Assembly: GCA_021827255.1 (NCBI GenBank)
Contig: JAKAWO010000179.1
Location: 1 to 6,375, forward strand
From: Acidobacteriota bacterium
GTDB lineage: Bacteria > Acidobacteriota > Terriglobia > UBA7540
Reading direction: 5' to 3'
DNA: 6,375 bases
The translations under genes and the position numbers were made by a program. The notes below the pieces were generated by a model that was given only the letters and a program-made list of their open reading frames with translations, did not search any database and had not been told where the DNA came from. Positions 1 to 5,674 of this stretch are shown piece by piece. Position 1 is the stretch's first letter, and each line of letters begins with the position of its first letter.

Positions 1-1
1 A

Positions 2-571
2 TTGCCCGACGGCGGCTCGGGGGAAATCTGGTACAACCACATTTCAGCCTCTAACCCTTATCTCGCCGTGTTGCTGGCGTGCGATCACGCGCCGTACACC
101 GGTTTGGTTAAGCCGAATCTGCCTTACGCGCGCGACGCGGTGTTGAAAGCCCTTCGTCGCCTCATCCTGGAGTACCGGCCCGCGGTCGTCGTCACCGCGC
201 ACCCGCCCAGCCAAGGGCACATTGACCATATCGTGAACGGCTATTTGGCCGTCAAAGCGCTTCAGGAGCTTGTGAAGGGGGGGGAACTTTCAAGCACCAG
301 CGTCAAGGTGTTGCTGGATCGCGTGTACAACCCCAAGACCGCGCCCTTCACGCCTTACCATTACGCGAACCATGTTTTCTACGTTTCCGGCGAAGTGATG
401 GCCCTCGCCCAGGAAGCCGGATGGTATTATGAATCCCAGGGAAGCAATCACGCGCTCGGCAGGATTCGCAGTTACCGCCAACTGCCGCGCGCGGTCCCTT
501 ACCGGCAAATCTTAGACTGGATGGATCACGAGGGATGGAACGAAAAGCGGATCAACGCGGGCGCAAGATGA
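2..571 (+). CDS. PIG-L/LmbE-family deacetylase, C-terminal part (5' end outside window)
   Basis: This is the 3' portion of a gene already open at the left edge; the TTG at position 2 is most likely an internal leucine codon, not a start. The fragment has 189 residues. Its strongest motif is near residues 60-80: a hydrophobic strand (AVVVTAHPP) followed by GHIDH, which matches the HxDH metal-binding signature in the C-terminal half of PIG-L/LmbE deacetylases. The N-terminal HPDDE-type motif of the family would lie upstream of the window and cannot be checked. Known members are zinc hydrolases that remove N-acetyl groups from sugar conjugates (GlcNAc-PI, mycothiol or bacillithiol precursors, antibiotics); the substrate here is unknown. 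No membrane segment is visible in the part present. A run of eight G at 277-284 lies in a loop-like stretch (VKGGEL), but the frame stays intact. The next gene starts 7 nt after the stop, so the two are probably co-transcribed. Confidence 0.68.
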   Translation: MPDGGSGEIWYNHISASNPYLAVLLACDHAPYTGLVKPNLPYARDAVLKALRRLILEYRPAVVVTAHPPSQGHIDHIVNGYLAVKALQELVKGGELSSTSVKVLLDRVYNPKTAPFTPYHYANHVFYVSGEVMALAQEAGWYYESQGSNHALGRIRSYRQLPRAVPYRQILDWMDHEGWNEKRINAGAR

Positions 572-578
572 GAAGAGA

Positions 579-1178
579 ATGACTGACTGGGCCAAGCCGT
601 CATCGGACGCTTCCGAATTTCCCGACGAACCCTTTCCGTGCCCGCACTGCGGGCAGATGCTGGCGCCGTCAGTGCGCGTGTGCGTTGCCTGCAAACAGCC
701 GATCGAGGCGCACCAGATCGCCCGCCCTGCTCCCGCCGCTCCGGTCAGCGTCCTGCCGCCGGAGGCGGCGCAGGTTCTGGCGCCTCCGGTCCCCCTCGCG
801 CCTGCCCGATTTTCCTGGCCCATTTTTTTTCGGGTGCTGGTGATCTGGTTTGCCGTTACGATCTTGAGCGTGCAGTTCCTGAAGTATGCCATCGCGCAGA
901 TGGTTCTCGAAGGACTCATCCTTCTTTCTTCCATTTGGGTTTTTTATGACGCGCAGAAGAGGGCGTTACCGAAGCCTTTCCGATGGGCCATTGGCTCGCT
1001 TCTGCTGTGGATTGTGGTTTTCCCGTGGTACCTGTCACGCCGGCGAACGCCACTCGCCCCCTGCCCTTTTATCGAGGCGGAGGCCAGCCGCGCCGCGCGG
1101 GCCTTCCTGTTTCTGCTGGCGGCTGTCTTCCTGATCGCTGCCCTCGTGGCGCTGCTGAAAGGCCACCGAGTCCTTTAG
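579..1178 (+). CDS. Zinc-ribbon multi-pass membrane protein of unknown function
   Basis: A 199-residue protein that I cannot name. The N-terminus carries a short zinc ribbon, CPHC (Cys21, Cys24) and CVAC (Cys35, Cys38), followed by a proline/alanine-rich linker (about 45-77). Four hydrophobic stretches then look like membrane helices, roughly 80-100, 105-123, 134-152 and 173-193. The segment VFYDAQKR between helices 2 and 3, and FPWYLSRRR after helix 3, resemble a widespread type of small uncharacterised membrane protein with a cytoplasmic zinc ribbon; this family likeness is from memory. The ATG at 579 has only a weak purine-rich ribosome site (GAGAAGAG) and follows the deacetylase stop by 7 nt, so translation may be coupled. 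It converges with galK, with 37 bp between the two stops and no clear terminator. A T8 run at 823-830 sits inside helix 1 codons. Coding is supported by the ordered CxxC pairs and helices, not by a known function. Confidence 0.8.
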   Translation: MTDWAKPSSDASEFPDEPFPCPHCGQMLAPSVRVCVACKQPIEAHQIARPAPAAPVSVLPPEAAQVLAPPVPLAPARFSWPIFFRVLVIWFAVTILSVQFLKYAIAQMVLEGLILLSSIWVFYDAQKRALPKPFRWAIGSLLLWIVVFPWYLSRRRTPLAPCPFIEAEASRAARAFLFLLAAVFLIAALVALLKGHRVL

Positions 1179-1215
1179 CTTCAGGCGCGGCGGGCGGCGC
1201 GTTTCCGGGGGCGCT

Positions 1216-2358
1216 TCACTTGCCTGCCCAAGCACCGTCCGAAGCCTGAAAAATATATGCTTCCGGCCGGTGGTGGTGTTTCTCTGCGTATTCGCCCTGG
1301 ACTTTTTCGCAGACTGTTTCGGACGCGTCGGCGCGGACCAGGTTGACGGTGCAGCCGCCAAAGCCGGCGCCGGTCATGCGCGCCCCCAGGACGCCCGGCT
1401 GGCTTCGAGCCAGCTCGACCAGCGTGTCGAGCTCTCGCGAGCTGACTTCATAATCGTCGCGCAAGCTTTCGTGGGACTCATTCATCAGCTCGCCGAAACG
1501 CTCGAGCTCTCCTTGTTCGAGGGCCCGGACGGCCTCGAGGACGCGCTGGTTTTCGCTAACGACGTGCCGCGCCCGCTTGAGCAAAAGCTCATCCAGACTG
1601 CCGGCGTGGACGTCCAGATCCACCCGGTCCACATCGCGAAGCGAACGGACCGCCAATCCCACGCCGCCCAACTGAGCGACCGCCTGCCGGCACTGCTGGA
1701 CGCGAACCTCGTATTCCGACTGCGCGAGGGCGCGTTTGACGCCTGAGTTGAACACCACGATTCGGACCCCCTCGCGCAGCGGAACGTGCTGGTAACTGAG
1801 GTCTCGGCAATCGAGGAAGAGCGCGTGGCCGCGTTGGCCGAGCGCGGAAACAAACTGGTCCATAATGCCGGAGGGGACGCCGACAAATTGATTTTCCGCT
1901 CGGCGCGCGAGGAGAATTCCGTCGCGTGGCGGCAAATCGAGCCCCAGCAGCTTCCGCCACATGGCCACGGCGCCGACCTCGACAGACGCTGACGAACTGA
2001 GGCCCGACTCTCGGGGAACGTTGCCGCCGAACACTACCTCCGCCCCGCTCAAACGATAGCCATCTTCTTCAAGGTACTTCGAGACACCGCGAAAGTAATT
2101 ACTCCAGGAATGCGCGGAGTCCGGCTGGATGGCGTCCAGGCTGAATTCCACGCGATCCCCAAAGTCAAGCGAATGGAGGGTCACCGTCCGGCCGCCGCGG
2201 CGGCGGCTTGCAAATTCGATGGCGCGATCAATCGCCGCCGGCAGGACAAAACCGTCATTGTAATCGGTGTGCTCGCCAATCAGGTTGACGCGCCCCGGCG
2301 CGCGGTTGATAGCCTCGGGCTCAGCGCCGAAGATGTCGCAAAACGCCTGGTAAATCAA
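1216..2358 (-). CDS. galK: Galactokinase
   Basis: GalK phosphorylates alpha-D-galactose at C1 with ATP in the cytoplasm, the entry step of the Leloir pathway. At 380 residues it has the usual family length. All three GHMP-kinase signatures are visible: motif 1 at residues 20-36 (APGRVNLIGEHTDYNDG, with Arg23), the phosphate-binding motif 2 at 113-127 (NVPRESGLSSSASVE), and motif 3 at 326-336 (ARMTGAGFGGC). MDQF at 166-169 supplies the expected catalytic Asp167. Motif 2 has Glu117 where many GalKs have Gly (PxGxGLSSSAS). The start is TTG at 2358: an in-frame TGA lies 12 nt upstream, no ATG or GTG intervenes before the conserved N-terminus, and AAAGGG sits 4 nt ahead. The gene starts 18 nt after the galT stop and in the same frame, so galTK reads as one operon. 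galE and galM are absent from the window. Confidence 0.97.
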   Translation of the reverse strand: MIYQAFCDIFGAEPEAINRAPGRVNLIGEHTDYNDGFVLPAAIDRAIEFASRRRGGRTVTLHSLDFGDRVEFSLDAIQPDSAHSWSNYFRGVSKYLEEDGYRLSGAEVVFGGNVPRESGLSSSASVEVGAVAMWRKLLGLDLPPRDGILLARRAENQFVGVPSGIMDQFVSALGQRGHALFLDCRDLSYQHVPLREGVRIVVFNSGVKRALAQSEYEVRVQQCRQAVAQLGGVGLAVRSLRDVDRVDLDVHAGSLDELLLKRARHVVSENQRVLEAVRALEQGELERFGELMNESHESLRDDYEVSSRELDTLVELARSQPGVLGARMTGAGFGGCTVNLVRADASETVCEKVQGEYAEKHHHRPEAYIFQASDGAWAGK

Positions 2359-2362
2359 GATT

Positions 2363-2368
2363 CCCTTT
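2363..2368 (-). promoter_or_regulatory. Ribosome binding site of galK supporting its TTG start
   Basis: On the minus strand AAAGGG lies 4 nt before the TTG at 2358, inside the 18-nt galT-galK gap. The spacing is slightly short, but it is the only purine-rich site there. The in-frame TGA just upstream leaves TTG as the only start that keeps the conserved N-terminus. Confidence 0.5.
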
Positions 2369-2376
2369 CAGACCCT

Positions 2377-3351
2377 CTACGATTTGAGCAGCTCTTCCCG
2401 CCGTGCCGGCGGCGTGGCTTGAAGTTCTCGAGCCTTTTCCTCTGCCCGCGAGTCGTTCAGAAAGATCCCTCCGCCCGTCTCGACACTGGCGAGATATTTT
2501 AGCTTCTCCTTGCTGCGGTGCGGGGGATAAAACTCGATGTGAAAATGGAATTCGGGAAACGTCCCTCCCACGGGAGCTTGGTGCACCAGCATCATGTAGG
2601 GGAACGACATTTGGAATAAATTGTCGTACTTCAAGGTCACCCATTTGAGCATTTCAGCCAGAGCCGGTTCCTCAGCCGGACGAAACTGAGCGAGCGTGCC
2701 TATATGCCGTCGCGAATAAATGTGGACCTCGTAAGGCCATCGGGCATAGAAGGGAATAAAGGCGGTGAAGTGATCGTTCTCGCCAATGAGGCGGCGAGCG
2801 TCCTTCCGCTCCCGGCGAAGAACATCGCAGAAGACGCATCGCCCGCGCCGTCGGCGGTATTCGCGCGCCGCCGCTAATTCTTGCGCGACGCGCGGGGGAA
2901 CCAACGGAAAAGCGTAGATCTGCCCGTGTGGATGCGGCATGGTCACGCCGATGACCGCCCCCTTGTTCTCAAAAATCAGCACGTAACGAATTCCCCGAAT
3001 CGCCCCCAGCTCCTCAAATCGCTTTCGCCAAAGGCGAACCAGCAGCGTCAGGTGGGAAACAGAGAGCTCAGGCAAAGAGGTGTGATGGTCTGGATGGTAC
3101 AGGACCACGTCGCACTTGCCGAAGGAGGGGCGAACCTTGTAGAAGTCATCGCCCGCCATGGACGGCTCCGGCGGGGGCGCCGTAAAGGCTGGAAAATCAT
3201 TCGGATAAATGAGCACTTCGTAGTGCTCTGGCACGCGCCCGGAGCCAGGACAAAACGGGCACCCCTCGGAGGGCATCAACGGGCGGCCTTGGCGGTGCGA
3301 GGCGGTGGACACCCATTCGCGAGCTGTCGGATTCCAGCGAAGTTCGGTCAT
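2377..3351 (-). CDS. galT: Galactose-1-phosphate uridylyltransferase
   Basis: GalT exchanges UMP between UDP-glucose and galactose-1-phosphate, giving UDP-galactose and glucose-1-phosphate, through a uridylylated histidine. The 324-residue protein shows the class I HIT-type signature HPHGQ at 140-144; His142 is the expected nucleophile. Zinc-site residues of the E. coli enzyme have clear counterparts: Cys31 and Cys34 (CPFC), His89 in the PDHHTSLPEL segment, and His140. His258 (LVHQAP) and FHFHIEFYPP (His269, His271) match the second metal site. A further CVFC (172-175) occurs after the active site, as in several non-enterobacterial GalTs. The start is ATG at 3351, just before the conserved WNP..REWV segment; its ribosome site is weak. 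The gene is the first of a galT-galK operon and is preceded by an AT-rich candidate promoter about 110 nt upstream. The 3' coding end is shortly followed by galK. Confidence 0.97.
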   Translation of the reverse strand: MTELRWNPTAREWVSTASHRQGRPLMPSEGCPFCPGSGRVPEHYEVLIYPNDFPAFTAPPPEPSMAGDDFYKVRPSFGKCDVVLYHPDHHTSLPELSVSHLTLLVRLWRKRFEELGAIRGIRYVLIFENKGAVIGVTMPHPHGQIYAFPLVPPRVAQELAAAREYRRRRGRCVFCDVLRRERKDARRLIGENDHFTAFIPFYARWPYEVHIYSRRHIGTLAQFRPAEEPALAEMLKWVTLKYDNLFQMSFPYMMLVHQAPVGGTFPEFHFHIEFYPPHRSKEKLKYLASVETGGGIFLNDSRAEEKARELQATPPARREELLKS

Positions 3352-3449
3352 CTCTGCTGTCGGAAGCCGGCCGCGGACGGTTTCTTTGCGTGTCGCCGAG
3401 CCGCTGCGTGGCGAAAATGGAACTTGATCCGGTCCAGGCCAGGCGTTAA

Positions 3450-3465
3450 TAAAATCCAGATTTTA
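3450..3465. promoter_or_regulatory. AT-rich dyad, candidate operator for galTK
   Basis: TAAAATCCAGATTTTA is a perfect inverted repeat with 7-bp arms (TAAAATC / GATTTTA) and a 2-bp centre. It lies in an AT-rich patch within otherwise GC-rich sequence and overlaps the proposed -10 element of the galT promoter. The 2-nt centre makes it a poor RNA hairpin, so a DNA-binding dimer site is the better reading. No regulator gene is in the window, and the role is inference. Confidence 0.35.
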
Positions 3466-3489
3466 ACCGTAAGCGGGCGGAAAAGTAAA
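3460..3489 (-). promoter_or_regulatory. Candidate sigma70-type promoter of galT-galK
   Basis: On the minus strand, TTTACT (3489-3484, 4 of 6 to TTGACA) is followed after 18 bp by TAAAAT (3465-3460, 5 of 6 to TATAAT). Transcription would begin near 3453, giving a leader of about 100 nt before the galT ATG. It is the best promoter match in the 216-bp gap between mqnC and galT. The low GC of this patch supports it, but this is by eye only. Confidence 0.35.
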
Positions 3490-3528
3490 CGCGTCCGGGG
3501 AAATCCATTCGCGCGGGATGACCGCGCG

Positions 3529-3549
3529 CACCCCGCCTCTAGGCGGGTG
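3529..3549 (-). terminator. GC-rich hairpin after mqnC, possible terminator
   Basis: CCCGCC (3532-3537) and GGCGGG (3542-3547) form a 6-bp GC stem with a TCTA loop. Two more pairs (AC with TG) add on past one bulged C. It begins about 20 nt beyond the mqnC stop on the minus strand. No U-rich tract follows, so it is not a textbook intrinsic terminator. It may slow or end mqnAC transcription, or protect the 3' end of the mRNA, and it marks the boundary with galTK. Confidence 0.4.
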
Positions 3550-3567
3550 GGGGCCGCGCTCGACGCG

Positions 3568-4680
3568 CTAGTTTAGGAAATAGTTGCGATAGAGCGTATC
3601 GCGCTTGACGGGGCGGAAGCCGGCATCCTCGATAAGCTGGCGGAGTCGCTTTTCAGAAGTGGTGCGGGTGCAGCCAGCGGCGGAAACCACGTTTTCTTCA
3701 ATCAAGATGCTGCCCACGTCGTTTCCGCCAAAGCCCAGAGCGATCTGGCAGATTTTATGGCCGGGAGTGAGCCAGGAAGCCTGGACGTTCAGGATATTGT
3801 CCAGGTAAACGCGGCTGGTGGCGAGCGTCTTGAGATAATCCACGGCAGTGACTTCTTCCTTGATGAATCGGCCGAGCGAAGTGTTCTCGCGCTGGAAGAA
3901 CCAGGGAATGAACGCCGTGAAGCCCCCCGTCTCATCTTGCAGGCGGCGCAGGCGCTCCAGGTGTTTGACCCGATGCTGGAACGTCTCTCCGCAGCCGAAC
4001 ATCATCGTGGCCGTGGTGCGCAGGCCGAGCTGGTGCGCGGTTCGATGAACCATCAGCCATTCTTCGGTGTTGCACTTGAGGCGCGCGATGCGATGCCGAA
4101 CCTCATCATCCAGAATCTCGGCGCCGGCGCCGGGGATCGAGTCAAGGCCGGCGTCCCTCAACCGGACAAGAGTCTCCCGGACTGAGAGGCCGGCAATCTC
4201 CGCGATATTCAAGATTTCCGGCGCTGAAAAGCCATGAATGTGGAAAGAAGGAAACCGACGCTTGATGCCGCGCAGCAAATTCTCATAATAATCCATCTGC
4301 AGGTCAGGGTGCAGACCGCCCTGCATCAGCGCCCCGGTCCCTCCCAGCGCAAGGGTCTCTTCGATCTTTTGGAAAATAGCCTCAAGCGGCTGGATGTAGC
4401 CTTCCTTCGAGCCAACCGGACGATAGAAAGCGCAAAACGAACAGTACTCCGTGCAAACGTTCGTGTAGTTGATGTTCCGATCAATCTGATAGGTCACGAC
4501 CTTGCCGGGGTGCAGTCGCCGTCGGACACTGTCGGCCTCCATGCCGACGCCGATCACGTCGGTGGAACCGAGCATGTCCAGAGCGATCGCGTTGGTAATT
4601 CGCATCAGGTTGTCACACCCCGCCTTTGCCGGCCGCCGATAACCCGCTGCCGCGCATTCGCGCCGCGGGTGAATCATCAA
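3568..4680 (-). CDS. mqnC: Cyclic dehypoxanthinyl futalosine synthase (radical SAM)
   Basis: MqnC is a radical SAM enzyme that converts dehypoxanthine futalosine to its cyclic form in the futalosine route to menaquinone. The cluster motif is Cys76-x3-Cys80-x2-Cys83 within DRNINYTNVCTEYCSFCAFY, a wording typical of MqnC rather than MqnE. Further family blocks are LMQGGLHPDL (118-127), HIHGFSAPEI (147-156), SIPGAGAEIL (181-190), GGFTAFIPWFFQ (252-263) and GFGGNDVGS (316-324). At 370 residues it is about normal length. Start choice: TTG at 4680 overlaps the mqnA stop (TTGA), and AAGGAG lies 11 nt upstream. ATG at 4677 is one codon in and shares one base with that stop. ATG at 4605 (Met26) would begin just before the conserved RITNAIALDML helix. 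I favour 4680 or 4677 because of the ribosome site and coupling; the first 25 residues look poorly conserved. It is co-transcribed with mqnA. Confidence 0.95.
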   Translation of the reverse strand: MMIHPRRECAAAGYRRPAKAGCDNLMRITNAIALDMLGSTDVIGVGMEADSVRRRLHPGKVVTYQIDRNINYTNVCTEYCSFCAFYRPVGSKEGYIQPLEAIFQKIEETLALGGTGALMQGGLHPDLQMDYYENLLRGIKRRFPSFHIHGFSAPEILNIAEIAGLSVRETLVRLRDAGLDSIPGAGAEILDDEVRHRIARLKCNTEEWLMVHRTAHQLGLRTTATMMFGCGETFQHRVKHLERLRRLQDETGGFTAFIPWFFQRENTSLGRFIKEEVTAVDYLKTLATSRVYLDNILNVQASWLTPGHKICQIALGFGGNDVGSILIEENVVSAAGCTRTTSEKRLRQLIEDAGFRPVKRDTLYRNYFLN

Positions 4681-5480
4681 GCGAAATTCAGCTCCTTCTC
4701 CACCGGCACGATGCCGACTTCGCAGGCCAGCTTGAAGAAAAGCCGCAGCCCTTTCCGATTCTCCTCATCCAAAGAATAATCTATATTTTCCGTTAGATAA
4801 ACCCTGACGCCTTCCGGCCGCATGTCAAGCCGAGGGGCGTATTCGGCGGCGATTTCATCAATCTGGCGGAGGCCGAAATCGCGGGAGGCCACAAAGTCCT
4901 CTCGCAGCCGGCTGAGGCCGGCGCGCTCGTGACCGGCCCAAAGGGCAAACACGAACGGCAGGCCGGTGAACTTTTTCCATTCGGCGGCCAGATCGTAAAT
5001 CTCAGCCACGGGACCGTCATAAGTCAGCGCCGGATCGCCAATGACCAAAGCCGCATCGGCGCGTTTCAGCATCTCGTCGGGCTTGGGCGCCGACGGTGTA
5101 ACCGTGACGAAGCGCGAATAGAACTTGCGCATCAGGATGCGAAGCAGAGCCGCGGAGGTGCGCGAAGAGTTGTCCATCGCCACCGTTTTGATTTCCTCGA
5201 TGGGCACTTTGCTGAGCAGCAGCACGCTCTTGACTTCAGCTTTGGAGGCGATGGACAAACCCCTCAGCACTTGCGCGTGGTCCATGCGCTGATACTCGAT
5301 CGAAGGAACGATGCCGATGTCCGCTTGGCCCGAGCGAACCGCATCGGCGCACTGCGCCGGGGTCGTGAAGGAAAGATCGTACTTGCCTTGCTGATCTCCT
5401 TTCAGCATGCCCCAAATCAGCGGGACCGTGTTGAGATATTGAACGACAGAGACTCGCGGTAAAGAGGCCATAAAGGTCAA
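4677..5480 (-). CDS. mqnA: Chorismate dehydratase, first step of futalosine menaquinone pathway
   Basis: MqnA removes water from chorismate to give 3-enolpyruvylbenzoate, which MqnE then joins to SAM-derived adenosine. It has the fold of periplasmic-type binding proteins but is cytoplasmic; no signal peptide is seen. The 267 residues are of normal length. Family blocks are VSVVQYLNTVPL (10-21), QADIGIVPSIEY (52-63), SVLLLSKVPIEEIKTVAMD (85-103) with SSRTSAALL (105-113), and ADAALVIGDPAL (141-152). Start: TTG at 5480 or ATG at 5471. An in-frame TAA lies 21 nt before the TTG, so no longer protein is possible. Neither start has a good ribosome site of its own; the ATG form (MASLPRV...) has the more usual N-terminus. 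A 6-codon leader ORF ends over the TTG. The gene is the first of the mqnA-mqnC pair and diverges from the UbiD gene. Confidence 0.95.
   Translation of the reverse strand: MTFMASLPRVSVVQYLNTVPLIWGMLKGDQQGKYDLSFTTPAQCADAVRSGQADIGIVPSIEYQRMDHAQVLRGLSIASKAEVKSVLLLSKVPIEEIKTVAMDNSSRTSAALLRILMRKFYSRFVTVTPSAPKPDEMLKRADAALVIGDPALTYDGPVAEIYDLAAEWKKFTGLPFVFALWAGHERAGLSRLREDFVASRDFGLRQIDEIAAEYAPRLDMRPEGVRVYLTENIDYSLDEENRKGLRLFFKLACEVGIVPVEKELNFA
4692..4697 (-). promoter_or_regulatory. Ribosome binding site of mqnC inside the mqnA 3' end
   Basis: On the minus strand AAGGAG lies in the last codons of mqnA, 11 nt before the TTG at 4680 and 14 nt before the ATG at 4677. It is the best Shine-Dalgarno match in the window. 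It supports initiation at the overlap rather than at the internal ATG (4605), and the shorter spacing favours TTG. Confidence 0.55.
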
Positions 5481-5497
5481 CGCGACAAGGCGTCCAT
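5477..5497 (-). other. Possible 6-codon leader ORF (MDALSR) before mqnA
   Basis: On the minus strand an ATG at 5497 opens a 6-codon frame ending in TGA at 5479-5477, which overlaps the TTG start of mqnA (TTGA). GGAG lies 4 nt before this ATG, a better ribosome site than either mqnA start has. It could couple translation into mqnA. The same bases contain TAAAAT (5501-5496), which could instead be a -10 element, in which case the mini-ORF would not be on the transcript. Short ORFs arise easily by chance. Confidence 0.2.
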
Positions 5498-5674
5498 TTT
5501 ACTCCAACCTTACCCGGCGCGGCCAGAGCCGAATTCCCCGCCTCACGCACCTTGATTTGTGTCTGGCAATCTGTAATCCTACCCGTCTCGCTTGCGCCGA
5601 GGATGGGCCGCAGGCGCTGCTATCTCGAGAACTGGCGGCGATTGGACCGCCGAAAGCTTTCCCTGGGGCAACCG

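Noticed and set aside
1179..1215. A bidirectional terminator in the 37-bp convergent gap between the zinc-ribbon gene and galK
   Set aside because: The gap is GC-rich with short GCGC repeats, but I find no stem longer than about 4 bp and no T tract on either strand.
1270..1746. A 158-codon plus-strand frame within galK
   Set aside because: It is antisense to conserved GalK coding sequence, with no plausible ribosome site or domain.
3352..3567. A small gene or structured RNA in the mqnC-galT gap
   Set aside because: I found no open frame with a ribosome site and no riboswitch-like conserved core. Only the hairpin, the dyad and the promoter candidate stand out.
2881..3576. A 231-codon open frame on the plus strand opposite galT
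   Set aside because: It lies antisense to a galT with all catalytic motifs, crosses the galT promoter region, and has low-complexity Arg/Gly-rich content typical of a GC-rich shadow frame.
4234..4779. A 181-codon plus-strand frame across the mqnA-mqnC junction
   Set aside because: It is antisense to two well-supported overlapping genes and its product has no recognisable motif.
5552..5577. A sigma70 promoter for the UbiD gene (TTGATT ... TGTAAT)
   Set aside because: TGTAAT is a fair -10 match, but the spacer to TTGATT is only 14 bp and nothing at 16-18 bp resembles a -35 element. The rest of the 5498-5674 gap shows no clear site on either strand.
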